DNA of 11,039 nt, from NCBI GenBank assembly GCA_900754775.1, contig CAAEDZ010000241.1, forward strand, positions 1-11,039, given 5' to 3'. The notes beneath the pieces are model-generated. The model was not told where the DNA came from and did not search any database. It saw only the letters and a list, made by a program, of their open reading frames with translations. Each line of letters opens with the position of its first letter. Positions within the stretch are counted from its first letter, which is position 1. The position numbers and the translations under genes were made by a program. Shown piece after piece: positions 1 to 7,344 of this stretch. The DNA is from Clostridia bacterium (GTDB taxonomy: Bacteria > Bacillota_A > Clostridia > Christensenellales > Aristaeellaceae).

Positions 1-1160
1 CGCTGATCCTCGCCGTCGCCCTGCCGGCGGTGACGTGGCTGGTGGTGATGGCCTTTGGCCGCCTCTGGCCCATCGACCGCGCCATACTGATCCTCGCGCT
101 TTTGCTCTGCTCGGTGGGCATCATCACGCTTTCGGACATCGCCCGCGCCAAAATAACGCCGCTGACGCAGGCCATCTACGCCCTCGCCGGCATCGTGGCC
201 ATGGCCGTGGGCGTGGTCTTCATCCGCTCTGTGCGCCACTGGAAGCGGTGGATACTGCCGGGCATGGCGCTCTGCCTGTGCGCGCTGGCCTCGCTGTGGG
301 TGATCGGCGAGGTGCGCAACGGCGCGCGCAACTGGATCACCATCATCCCGGACAAACTGACCATCCAGCCCTCGGAGTTCATCAAGCCGGCGCTGATCCT
401 CATCCTCGCCGCCGCGCTTTCCGGCCGTCCGCGCTTTGTGAAATGCCTGCCGGCCATCGGCTTTGCCGCCCTGTGCTGCGGCATACTGCTCATCCAGAGC
501 GATCTGGGCGCGGTGCTGCTCTATTTCCTCACCACGCTGCTGATCTACTTTGTCGCCACCTCCAACTGGCTCATCACCCTCGGCGGGCTGGGCGTGGGCG
601 TGGCCGGCTCGGTGCTGGCCTACAAACTCGTGCCCTATGTGCAGACGCGCGTCGCCATCTGGCAAAACCCGTGGAGCGACCCCACCGGCTCCGGCGGCCA
701 GATCGTGCAGGCGCTGATGGCCATCGGCTCAGGCGGGCTGTTCGGCATGGGGCTGGGGCTGGGCCGCCCGCGCAACATCCCCCTCTATCACTCGGACTTT
801 ATCTTCGCCGCCATCGCCGAGGAATTTGGCCTGCTCTTTTCCATCTGCCTGCTGGCGGTGTATGTGCTGATCATCATGCGCGGGCTGGTGGTGGCGATGA
901 ACGCCCGCACCAGCTTCCATTCGCTCGCGGCCTTCGGCATCGTCGCCATGCTGGGCCTGCAAACCATGCTCATCGTCGGCGGCAACACCAAGCTCATCCC
1001 CCTCACGGGCGTGACGCTGCCGCTCATTTCCTCAGGCGGCTCGTCGCTGGTCAGCACGTTCCTCTCCTTCGGCATCCTGCTGGGTATCTCCTCGATGAAC
1101 GCCGAGGATGAGGCGCGCGACATCGAACATCTGGAACTGCGCGAGGAGGTGGGCGCGTGA
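1..1160 (+). CDS. SEDS-family peptidoglycan glycosyltransferase (FtsW/RodA/SpoVE-like), 5' end outside window
   Basis: Integral membrane enzyme of the SEDS family, which polymerises lipid II into glycan strands and works with a partner class B penicillin-binding protein. About 385 residues are visible and the frame (codons from base 3) is open to the window edge. Family hallmarks seen: NGARNW (cf. the family GA-R-W motif), QPSEFIKPALIL, IGSGGLFGMGLG, HSDFIFAAIAEEFG and the C-terminal NTKLIPLTGVTLPLISSGGSS. The Asp of HSDFIF (codon 795-797) aligns with the Asp known to be essential in RodA/FtsW. The usual first helix of the family corresponds to DRAILILALLLCSVGIITL; another hydrophobic stretch (LILAVALPAVTWLVVMAF) lies before it, so the protein has an extra N-terminal helix. 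A GTG at 30 is therefore probably internal, not the start. It overlaps the next gene by GTGA, as translationally coupled genes do. Whether it serves elongation, division or sporulation cannot be told. Confidence 0.93.
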   Translation, partial: LILAVALPAVTWLVVMAFGRLWPIDRAILILALLLCSVGIITLSDIARAKITPLTQAIYALAGIVAMAVGVVFIRSVRHWKRWILPGMALCLCALASLWVIGEVRNGARNWITIIPDKLTIQPSEFIKPALILILAAALSGRPRFVKCLPAIGFAALCCGILLIQSDLGAVLLYFLTTLLIYFVATSNWLITLGGLGVGVAGSVLAYKLVPYVQTRVAIWQNPWSDPTGSGGQIVQALMAIGSGGLFGMGLGLGRPRNIPLYHSDFIFAAIAEEFGLLFSICLLAVYVLIIMRGLVVAMNARTSFHSLAAFGIVAMLGLQTMLIVGGNTKLIPLTGVTLPLISSGGSSLVSTFLSFGILLGISSMNAEDEARDIEHLELREEVGA

Positions 1161-2569
1161 AGGAACTGCGCGGCAAGATGCGCCTCATCGGCACGCTCAT
1201 CGTCTGCCTCTTCATCGGTCTGGGCGCGTGGTACGGCTACACGGTCTACTCCGAGGGCAGCGTCTGGGCGTCCAGCCCCTACAACACCCGCGCCAACGGC
1301 ACCACCGCCCACATGGGCGACATCACCGACCGCGACGGCAACGTGCTGGCCCACACCGCTTCGGACGGCACGCGCCAGTACCTGACCAACGAAGCAAGCC
1401 GCCGCGCCCTTTCGCAGACCATCGGCGACCAGATGGGCATGAGCGGCACGGGCGTGGAAAACTACTATTCCTCCACGCTCCTCAACATCTCCGGCTCGCT
1501 CCTCGACCGCCTGCGCTCGGCCTTTTCCGGCGAAGAGCGCGTCGGCTCCAGCATCCAGTTGACCATCGACGGGGAACTGACGGCCTACATCTCCTCCATC
1601 TTCCCCGAGGGCAAGAACGGCGCGGTCTGCCTTATCAACTACAAGACCGGCGAAGTGCTTGCCTGGGTCTCGAAGCCGGACTATGACCCCGCCGACCTGC
1701 TCGACGGCTCCACCGAGGGCGACGACATCGCCGACACGGCCTTTTTGAATCGCTGCCTGCAGGGCCTCTACATGCCCGGCTCCACCTTCAAGATCATCAC
1801 CCTCGCTTCGGCCATCGAGGCCGACCCCAACGTTCTTTCCCGGAAGTTCATCTGTTCCGGCTCGTGGGATTACGAGGGCGGCACCATCGTCTGCGCCGGC
1901 GGCGCGGTGCATGGGGAAGTGGACCTCGTCACCGCCTTTACCAAGAGCTGCAACATCACCTTCGGCAAGCTCGCCTACCAGCTCGGCGTCGAGCGCCTGC
2001 GCGCCACGGCGGAGAACTTTGGCTTCAACGAGAACTTCAAGTTCGGCGATTTCATGATCTACAACTCCGTCTTCCCGGAGAGCGTCAAAAATGTCGGCGG
2101 TCTGGTCTGGGCGGGCGTGGGGCAGGGCGAAGTCCTCGCCACCCCGCAGCACATGGCGATGATCGCCGGCGCGGTGGCCAATGGCGGCGTGATGATGAAG
2201 CCCGTACTCGTCAAGCGCATCGAAAACTCCATGGGCGCATCCACGCATACCATGGAGACCAGCGTCTACCGGCAGGCCATGCAGCCCGCCACCGCCGAAT
2301 TGCTCGCGCGCGCCATGTACGAAACTGTGCAGTCCGGCACCGCCTCGCGCGCGGCCATCTCCGGCTACACCGTCTGCGGCAAGACCGGCTCCGCCGAAAC
2401 CAGCGACGATAAATCCGTGCCCACCAACGCCTGGTTCGTGGGCTTCATCCGCGATGAAAGCAAGCCCTACGCCGTGGCCGTGGTCGTCGAACAGGGCGGC
2501 GCGGGCAGCACCGTGGCCACGCCCATCGCCCGGCAGGCGCTGGAAAAGGCCATCGAGGTCGTGGGATAG
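1157..2569 (+). CDS. Penicillin-binding protein, monofunctional transpeptidase (PbpA-like), 470 aa
   Basis: D,D-transpeptidase that cross-links peptidoglycan stem peptides outside the membrane, acylated by beta-lactams. One N-terminal membrane anchor (about residues 8-31) is followed by a short linker with GDITDRDGNVLA, typical of PbpA-type proteins. All three active-site motifs are present: S209-T-F-K212 (nucleophile Ser209), S264-C-N266 and K409-T-G411. At 470 residues it is shorter than most PBP2/PBP3 proteins because the region between anchor and transpeptidase domain is small. The start is GTG at 1157, preceded by the strong site GAGGAGGTGG (1143-1152) and overlapping the stop of the SEDS gene. 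A SEDS gene followed by this PBP matches the rodA-pbpA arrangement known from actinobacteria and many Clostridia, so the two products probably act as one polymerase/transpeptidase complex. The exact cellular role is inferred only. Confidence 0.94.
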   Translation: MKELRGKMRLIGTLIVCLFIGLGAWYGYTVYSEGSVWASSPYNTRANGTTAHMGDITDRDGNVLAHTASDGTRQYLTNEASRRALSQTIGDQMGMSGTGVENYYSSTLLNISGSLLDRLRSAFSGEERVGSSIQLTIDGELTAYISSIFPEGKNGAVCLINYKTGEVLAWVSKPDYDPADLLDGSTEGDDIADTAFLNRCLQGLYMPGSTFKIITLASAIEADPNVLSRKFICSGSWDYEGGTIVCAGGAVHGEVDLVTAFTKSCNITFGKLAYQLGVERLRATAENFGFNENFKFGDFMIYNSVFPESVKNVGGLVWAGVGQGEVLATPQHMAMIAGAVANGGVMMKPVLVKRIENSMGASTHTMETSVYRQAMQPATAELLARAMYETVQSGTASRAAISGYTVCGKTGSAETSDDKSVPTNAWFVGFIRDESKPYAVAVVVEQGGAGSTVATPIARQALEKAIEVVG

Positions 2570-2582
2570 GGGGGAGAAGCGC

Positions 2583-4412
2583 GTGCGTTCGGAAGAATTT
2601 GCCCTGAAGCTGAAAAACCTGCCCGATTCGCCGGGCTGCTACCTGATGAAGTCCCACGGCCAGATCATCTACGTGGGCAAGGCGGTGAATCTGAAAAACC
2701 GCGTGCGCCAGTACTTCCAGTCCAGCAAAAACCACACCCCCAAGGTGCAGGCCATGGTCGAGCGCGTGGACGATTTCGACATCGTGCTTGTCGACAGCGA
2801 GATGGAGGCGCTGGCGCTGGAACTCAACCTCATCAAGCGCTACCGCCCCAAGTACAACATCCTCCTCAAGGACGACAAGCACTTTCCCTACATCCGCGTC
2901 GACCTTGCCCAGGACTACCCGCGCCTGGAACTGGTGCGCAAGCAGGCCCGCGACGGCGCGCGCTACTTCGGCCCCTACAAGGGCGCGACCGCCGTGCGCG
3001 AGGTGCTGGATGTGGCGCGCATGGTCTTTCCCATCCGCACCTGCAACCGCGTCATTCGCCCGGAGAAGCCCCAGCGCCCCTGCGTCCACCACGAGATCGG
3101 CCAGTGCCTCGCCCCCTGCGCGGGCCTGACCACCCGCGAGGAATACCACGCCGTGCTGGAAAGGGCCATGGAGTTTCTCTCCGGCAAGGACGGCCCCGTG
3201 CTTGCCGAACTCAAGGAGCGCATGGCCGATGCCGCCAGGGCCATGAACTACGAGCGCGCCGCCGTCTACCGCGACCGCATCCGCGCCGTGGAGGACGTCA
3301 TGCAGCGCCAGAAGGCCATCTCCACCCACGCAAGCGATCAGGACGTCATCGCCGTGGTGCCCGAGGAGAGCGACGCCATCATCCAGATGCTCTTCATCCG
3401 CTCCGGCCGCCTCATCGGCTCGGAACACTACGTGCTGGAGGGCGGCGGCTCCGAAGCGCCGGGCGAGGTCATCCTCCAGTTCATCCTCCAGTATTACGAC
3501 GCGGAGAACATGCCTCCGCAGGAATTGCTGCTCTCCGCCGAGCCGCCCGAGCGCGACGTATTGGAACAGCTTTTGAGCGAACTGCATGGCCGCCGCACCT
3601 ACATTCTCACCCCCCTGCGCGGCGAAAAGCGCAAGCTGGTGGCCATGGCGCAGAAAAACGCTCGCGACGAGGCGGAAAAACGCCGCAAAAAGCTCTCCCG
3701 CAGCCGCGAGCGCACCGTGGGCGCGGCGCAGGAATTGCAGCGCGCGCTGGGCCTTGCCGCCTACCCGCGCCGCATCGAGGGCTACGACATCTCCAACACG
3801 CAGGGCGCGCTCTCCGTGGCCTCCATGGTGGTGATGATCGACGGCGCCTCCGCGCGCAAGGAGTACCGCCACTTCCGCATCAAGACCGTGGTCGGCGCCA
3901 ACGACTTCGCCTCCATGCACGAGGTCATCACCCGCCGCCTCTCCCACGGCCTGCGCGAGCCGGAGGGCAAGTTTGGCGAAATGCCGGACCTCATCCTCAT
4001 CGACGGCGGCCGCGGCCAGCTTTCCGCGGCGCAGGACGCCATGCACGCTTTGGGCCTTTCCATCCCCATGTTCGGCCTCGCCAAGCGCATCGAGGAGATC
4101 GTGCTGCCGGACCGCGAAGAAAGCCTGCTGCTCGACCGCGCCAGCCCGGCGCTGCACATGATCCAGCGCCTGCGCGACGAGGCCCACCGCTTCGCCATCC
4201 CCCCCCCCCGCCAGCTGCGCGGCCGCCATTCGGTCGCCAGCGCGCTGGAGACCATCCCCGGCGTGGGCGACAAGCGCCGCCGCGCGCTGCTGACGCACTT
4301 CAAAAGCGTCGAGGCCCTGCGCAAGGCCAGTCTGGAGGAAATTTGCGCCGTACCCGGCATGAACCGCCCGGCGGCGGAGAATGTGTGGAACTTTTTGCAT
4401 CCCGGCGATTGA
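2583..4412 (+). CDS. uvrC: Excinuclease ABC subunit C (UvrC), 609 aa
   Basis: Dual-incision nuclease of nucleotide excision repair; acts with UvrA and UvrB, cutting 3' then 5' of the lesion. Order seen: GIY-YIG nuclease domain at the N terminus (PGCYLM...IIYVGKAVNLKNRVRQYF), four conserved cysteines C154, C167, C175 and C179 (spacing close to those reported to hold an Fe-S cluster in E. coli UvrC), the UVR motif that contacts UvrB (about 209-237), the RNase H-like C-terminal nuclease domain with D402 (GYDIS), D474 (LIDGGRGQL) and H535 (EAHRFAI), and a tandem helix-hairpin-helix from about 555 (IPGVGDKRR, VPGMNRPAAENV). The start is the GTG at 2583, following a GGGGGGAG site; this gives the usual family length and N terminus, and 13 bases separate it from the PBP stop. 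Odd point: an 11-C run encodes PPP right after FAI, where relatives usually carry T-(F/Y)-H. Confidence 0.96.
   Translation: MRSEEFALKLKNLPDSPGCYLMKSHGQIIYVGKAVNLKNRVRQYFQSSKNHTPKVQAMVERVDDFDIVLVDSEMEALALELNLIKRYRPKYNILLKDDKHFPYIRVDLAQDYPRLELVRKQARDGARYFGPYKGATAVREVLDVARMVFPIRTCNRVIRPEKPQRPCVHHEIGQCLAPCAGLTTREEYHAVLERAMEFLSGKDGPVLAELKERMADAARAMNYERAAVYRDRIRAVEDVMQRQKAISTHASDQDVIAVVPEESDAIIQMLFIRSGRLIGSEHYVLEGGGSEAPGEVILQFILQYYDAENMPPQELLLSAEPPERDVLEQLLSELHGRRTYILTPLRGEKRKLVAMAQKNARDEAEKRRKKLSRSRERTVGAAQELQRALGLAAYPRRIEGYDISNTQGALSVASMVVMIDGASARKEYRHFRIKTVVGANDFASMHEVITRRLSHGLREPEGKFGEMPDLILIDGGRGQLSAAQDAMHALGLSIPMFGLAKRIEEIVLPDREESLLLDRASPALHMIQRLRDEAHRFAIPPPRQLRGRHSVASALETIPGVGDKRRRALLTHFKSVEALRKASLEEICAVPGMNRPAAENVWNFLHPGD
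4199..4209 (+). repeat. C11 homopolymer tract inside uvrC
   Basis: Eleven uninterrupted C, from the last base of an ATC codon through three CCC codons into a CGC codon. It is by far the longest homopolymer in the window. It lies between the catalytic H535 and the helix-hairpin-helix region. Loss of one C would bring a stop at 4291-4293; gain of one C would shift into a frame open to 4435 with a scrambled C terminus. It may be a slippage-prone site or a sequencing/assembly error. Confidence 0.9.
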
Positions 4413-4436
4413 CAGCCGCCCGGGGATTGTTATAAT
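4409..4436 (+). promoter_or_regulatory. Sigma-70/A-type promoter for pepV-cmk-plsC
   Basis: A perfect TTGACA (4409-4414), a 16-base spacer and a perfect TATAAT (4431-4436), with an extended -10 TG at 4428-4429. The -35 box overlaps the uvrC stop codon (4410-4412). Transcription would start near 4443, followed by the ribosome site GAGGAGGA (4453-4460) and the pepV ATG at 4469. It makes pepV-cmk-plsC a unit that can be expressed without the upstream operon. I see no terminator between uvrC and this promoter, so read-through is also likely. Confidence 0.85.
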
Positions 4437-4468
4437 GAAACAAAGGGATACAGAGGAGGACGCTGAAA

Positions 4469-5878
4469 ATGGACTACGCAAAGCTCGACGCGCTCATCGA
4501 GGCGCGCCGCGATGAATTTCTCAAAGACCTGGGCCGCTGGCTCTCCATCCCCTCCATGCAGGGAGCGGCGGAGGAAGGCGCGCCCTTTGGCCGCGAAAAC
4601 CGCCGCATGCTCGATCTGGCGCTGGAGGACGCGCGCGGCTACGGCTTTGCCACCCGCATGTTCGACGGCTATGCCGGCGACATCTCCATGGGCAATGGCG
4701 AAAAGACGCTGGGCATCCTCTGCCATCTGGACGTGGTGCCCGCCGGCGACGGCTGGACGGTGGAACCGTTCGCGCTGACGCAGAAGGACGGCAACCTCAT
4801 CGGCCGCGGTGTGCTGGACGACAAGGGCCCGGCGCTGGCCGCGCTCTACGCCATGCGCTGCGTGCGCGACGCCGGCGTGGAACTCAAGGACACCGTGCGC
4901 CTCATCCTCGGCTGCGACGAGGAGACCGGCATGACCGACATGGCCTACTACAACGCCCACACCGCTTCGCCGGACTACGGCTTCTCCCCGGACGCCGAGT
5001 ACCCGGTCATCAACATCGAAAAGGGCGGCCTGCACATACTGCTCTCCCAAAACACCGGCGGGGAAGAGGGCGCGGAGATCCCCGTCTACGAGCTTTACGC
5101 CGGCGAGCGCCCCAACGTGGTGCCCGGCATCGCCCGCGCCGTGGTCGGCTGCGAGGACGCTTCCGCCCTGCGCGCGCGCCTCGAGCTGGTGGCCGCCAGC
5201 CGCGGCTTCGAGCTTGACTTGCGCGACCTCGGCAATGGCCGCGCGGAGATCACCGCCACCGGCAAATCCGCCCACGCCTCCACGCCGCATCTGGGCAAGA
5301 ACGCCGCCGGCATGCTTCTGATCGCCCTTTCCGAACTGGGCGCGGGCGGCGGCAGCCGCGAGGCCATCCAAACGCTGGCCGCCTGCCTGGGCATCTCCGG
5401 GCAGGGGAAACTGCTGGGCATCGCCGTGATGGACGAGTTGAGCGGCCCGCTCACCTGCAACCTCGGCATCCTCCGCTACGATGGCGAGCATCTCAGCGCC
5501 CATCTGGACATCCGCTATCCGCTCTGCGCCTCGGAGGAGAAGATCTGCGGCCAGATCTGCATGAAGGTCTCCCCGGCGCAGATCGCCGTCACCCGCCTCT
5601 CCGGCCACGCGCCGCACCATGTGCCGGCCGACCACAAGGTGGTCAAGGGCCTGCTCAAGGCGTACAGCGACGTCACCGGCCACGAGGGCTACGCCTTCGC
5701 CATCGGCGGCGGCACCTATTCGCGCTGCATGCCCAACACCGTGGCCTTCGGCCCCTGCTTCCCCGGCGATGTGGACACCTGCCACATGCCGGACGAGTGG
5801 TTCTCGCTGGAAAACATGATGCTCAGCATCCGCATCATGGCCCACGCCATCGCCGAACTGGCGGGGAAGGCGGACTGA
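4469..5878 (+). CDS. pepV: M20-family dipeptidase, PepV-like, 469 aa
   Basis: Cytoplasmic di-zinc aminopeptidase of the M20A (PepV/Sapep) family, which splits dipeptides (carnosine-type and others) during peptide use. The metal and catalytic residues of the family are all visible: H86 in CHLDVVPAG (with D88), bridging D118 in GVLDDKGP, E151-E152 in CDEETG (general base and ligand), D175 in SPDAEYP and H439 in DTCHMPDE. A long insert between about residues 180 and 400 corresponds to the lid/dimer-like domain of PepV and holds the conserved segment FAIGGGTYSR. Length equals the family norm of about 470. ATG at 4469 has a strong GAGGAGGA site 8 bases upstream and follows a consensus promoter. 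The next gene, cmk, begins one base after its stop. No sign of truncation. Substrate range is inferred from the family. Confidence 0.92.
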   Translation: MDYAKLDALIEARRDEFLKDLGRWLSIPSMQGAAEEGAPFGRENRRMLDLALEDARGYGFATRMFDGYAGDISMGNGEKTLGILCHLDVVPAGDGWTVEPFALTQKDGNLIGRGVLDDKGPALAALYAMRCVRDAGVELKDTVRLILGCDEETGMTDMAYYNAHTASPDYGFSPDAEYPVINIEKGGLHILLSQNTGGEEGAEIPVYELYAGERPNVVPGIARAVVGCEDASALRARLELVAASRGFELDLRDLGNGRAEITATGKSAHASTPHLGKNAAGMLLIALSELGAGGGSREAIQTLAACLGISGQGKLLGIAVMDELSGPLTCNLGILRYDGEHLSAHLDIRYPLCASEEKICGQICMKVSPAQIAVTRLSGHAPHHVPADHKVVKGLLKAYSDVTGHEGYAFAIGGGTYSRCMPNTVAFGPCFPGDVDTCHMPDEWFSLENMMLSIRIMAHAIAELAGKAD

Positions 5879-5879
5879 C

Positions 5880-6566
5880 ATGCAAAACGTGTTTTCCATC
5901 GCCATCGACGGCCCCTCGGGCGCGGGCAAATCCTCCGTGGCCCGGGCCGTGGCGGAAAAACTGGGAGCTATGTATCTGGATACCGGCGCCATGTACCGCG
6001 CCGTGGGCCTCTACATGCTCAAAAACGGCGTGCCGCTTGACGACCCCGCCGCCATCGCCGCCCACTGCATGGACGTGGATGTGCGCGTCGGCTATGGCAA
6101 GGACGGCCAGCAGTGCGTCTACCTCGGCGAGGAGGACGTCTCCGAGTCCATCCGCGCCGCCGAGGTCTCGCTGGCGGCTTCGTCGGTCTCCACCGTACTG
6201 GCGGTGCGCGAGCGCATGGTCGCCCTGCAACGGGAGATCGCCAAAGGCCACAGCGTGGTCATGGATGGCCGCGACATCGGCACCAAGGTGCTGCCAAACG
6301 CCACGCTCAAGGTCTTTCTCACCGCATCCGCCGAGGTGCGCGCCCAGCGCCGCTTTGAAGAACTTGCCCGCAAGGGCATGCCCGAGCCCTATGACAAGGT
6401 GCTTGAAGAACTGATCCGCCGCGATGAGATCGACACCCACCGCGCCGCCTCGCCCCTGCGCAAGGCCGAGGACGCGGTGGAGGTCGATTGCTCGCGCATG
6501 ACGCTGGAGGAAGTCGTTCAGAAAGTTTCCTCTCTCGCGCAACAGGTTTTGGAGGCGAAAGCGTGA
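5880..6566 (+). CDS. cmk: Cytidylate (CMP/dCMP) kinase, 228 aa
   Basis: Transfers phosphate from ATP to CMP or dCMP, feeding CTP pools for nucleic acid and phospholipid synthesis; cytoplasmic. Seen: Walker A loop G11-PSGAGKS with K17, the LDTGAMYRAV segment that binds the nucleotide, DGRDIGT at 129-135, and the lid/C-terminal stretch RRDEID-HRAASPLRKAEDAVEVD with the arginines typical of CMP kinases. 228 residues is the normal length. ATG at 5880 starts one base after the pepV stop, with a GGGGAAGG site inside the end of pepV, so translation is probably coupled. The stop overlaps the GTG start of plsC. The cmk-plsC order is common in Bacillota; the ispH that often follows is not present here. 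Confidence 0.96.
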   Translation: MQNVFSIAIDGPSGAGKSSVARAVAEKLGAMYLDTGAMYRAVGLYMLKNGVPLDDPAAIAAHCMDVDVRVGYGKDGQQCVYLGEEDVSESIRAAEVSLAASSVSTVLAVRERMVALQREIAKGHSVVMDGRDIGTKVLPNATLKVFLTASAEVRAQRRFEELARKGMPEPYDKVLEELIRRDEIDTHRAASPLRKAEDAVEVDCSRMTLEEVVQKVSSLAQQVLEAKA

Positions 6567-7165
6567 AGACCTGGCTCTATGACTTTCTCAAGCCCCTCGT
6601 GCGCGCCTACTACTTCCTCGTGCTTGGCATCCGCGCCACGGGGACGGAAAACGTCGCGTCTCCGGGCGGCTACATCCTCTGCTCCAACCACGTCAGCGCC
6701 AGCGATCCGTTCGTGCTGGCCACCTGCGTGCGCCGGCGGCTGCACTTCATGGCCAAGGCGGAGCTGTTCAAAAACCGCATCGTCGGCGGCTTCATCTCCG
6801 CCATCGGCGCCTTTCCCATCCGCCGGGGCGAGAGCGACCTCGGCGCGGTGCGCGAGTCCATCCGCCTGTTGAATGAAGGCCACGTGGTGGGCATCTTCCC
6901 GCAGGGCACCCGCAGCCGCGAAAACGTCCACACGCATCTGGAGCCGGGCGTGGCGCTCATCGCCCTGCGCGCCGGCGTCAAGGTCGTGCCCGCCTACATC
7001 GACGGCCCCTACCGCCTCTTCCACAAAACGCGCGTCGTCTTCGGTCCTCCCGTGTCGCTGGAAGACCTTGGCCGCCGCTTCGACCGCGCCACGCTGGACA
7101 AGGCCACCGCCCGCCTCGACGAGGCCATCTGGGCGCTGAAGCCGCAGGCGTCCGCCAAGGCCTGA
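6563..7165 (+). CDS. plsC: 1-acyl-sn-glycerol-3-phosphate acyltransferase (PlsC-like), 200 aa
   Basis: Membrane-associated acyltransferase that adds the second acyl chain to lysophosphatidic acid, giving phosphatidic acid for phospholipid synthesis. The HX4D catalytic motif is N42-H43-VSAS-D48; the glycerophosphate-binding block is F112-PQGTRS, where most relatives have Glu at position 114 and this one has Gln; FISAIGAFPIRRG and VVPAYIDG match the other acyltransferase blocks. The start chosen is GTG at 6563, with GGAGG (6551-6555) 7 bases upstream and a GTGA overlap with the cmk stop; this gives the standard ~200-residue length. The longer frame from 6488 would run far into cmk and adds no family sequence. 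Last gene of the pepV-cmk-plsC unit, followed by a strong hairpin. The Gln does not by itself argue against activity. Confidence 0.93.
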   Translation: MKTWLYDFLKPLVRAYYFLVLGIRATGTENVASPGGYILCSNHVSASDPFVLATCVRRRLHFMAKAELFKNRIVGGFISAIGAFPIRRGESDLGAVRESIRLLNEGHVVGIFPQGTRSRENVHTHLEPGVALIALRAGVKVVPAYIDGPYRLFHKTRVVFGPPVSLEDLGRRFDRATLDKATARLDEAIWALKPQASAKA

Positions 7166-7194
7166 CAGCCCCCGAAGGCCGCCGCGCCATCCAC

Positions 7195-7245
7195 AGTACC
7201 GTCCCGCCCGCCGCACTTTGCAGCCGGGCGGGACGGTACTTCTTT
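7195..7245 (+). terminator. Strong hairpin terminator after plsC
   Basis: A perfect 16-bp inverted repeat: left arm 7195-7210, right arm 7225-7240, loop of 14 bases (7211-7224). The right arm runs into TCTTT, a short T-rich tail. It sits 30 bases past the plsC stop and well before the XRE promoter, so it should end the pepV-cmk-plsC transcript. The tail is poor for a classic intrinsic terminator; the stem might instead act mainly as a 3' RNA stabiliser. Confidence 0.75.
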
Positions 7246-7284
7246 GCGTCCATTTCCTGCGCCTGCGCGGCGCTCGTTTAATGC

Positions 7285-7318
7285 GAAATTTGCATGAACA
7301 TCCATATAATGCAATTTC
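7285..7318 (+). promoter_or_regulatory. Possible promoter -10 box inside an imperfect palindrome
   Basis: TATAAT (7305-7310) lies between and partly within the arms of an inverted repeat, GAAATTTGCAT (7285-7295) and ATGCAATTTC (7309-7318), which pair except for one extra T. The core arms are TTGCAT and ATGCAA. There is no good -35 at 16-18 bases, so the promoter is weak or needs help. The stretch is AT-rich against very GC-rich neighbours. Likely an operator for the XRE protein encoded just downstream or for another regulator; inference only. Confidence 0.45.
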
Positions 7319-7344
7319 AGCATCAAAATTTATTCCATCTCCCT

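Noticed and set aside
788..2248. Long open frame of 486 codons on the - strand, opposite the SEDS and PBP genes
   Set aside because: It is dominated by His, Gly, Ala, Val, Asp and Arg with no family motifs, as expected from the reverse of GC-rich codons; the + strand genes carry complete active-site motifs.
2454..2582. Upstream extension of uvrC into the PBP gene
   Set aside because: The extra 43 residues are a shifted reading of the PBP C terminus; GTG at 2583 with a GGGGGGAG site gives the normal UvrC N terminus.
4413..4468. Search for a terminator between uvrC and pepV
   Set aside because: No stem followed by a T run; the interval is occupied by the promoter and ribosome site.
2445..4481. 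Open frame of 678 codons on the - strand, opposite uvrC
   Set aside because: Same composition artefact of GC-rich coding DNA; uvrC on the + strand is certain and this frame has no ribosome site or recognisable domain.
4430..5992. Open frame of 520 codons on the - strand, opposite pepV
   Set aside because: Shadow of pepV with low-complexity composition; no motifs.
6488..6562. Upstream start for plsC inside cmk
   Set aside because: GTG at 6563 has a proper ribosome site, overlaps the cmk stop by four bases and gives the usual length.
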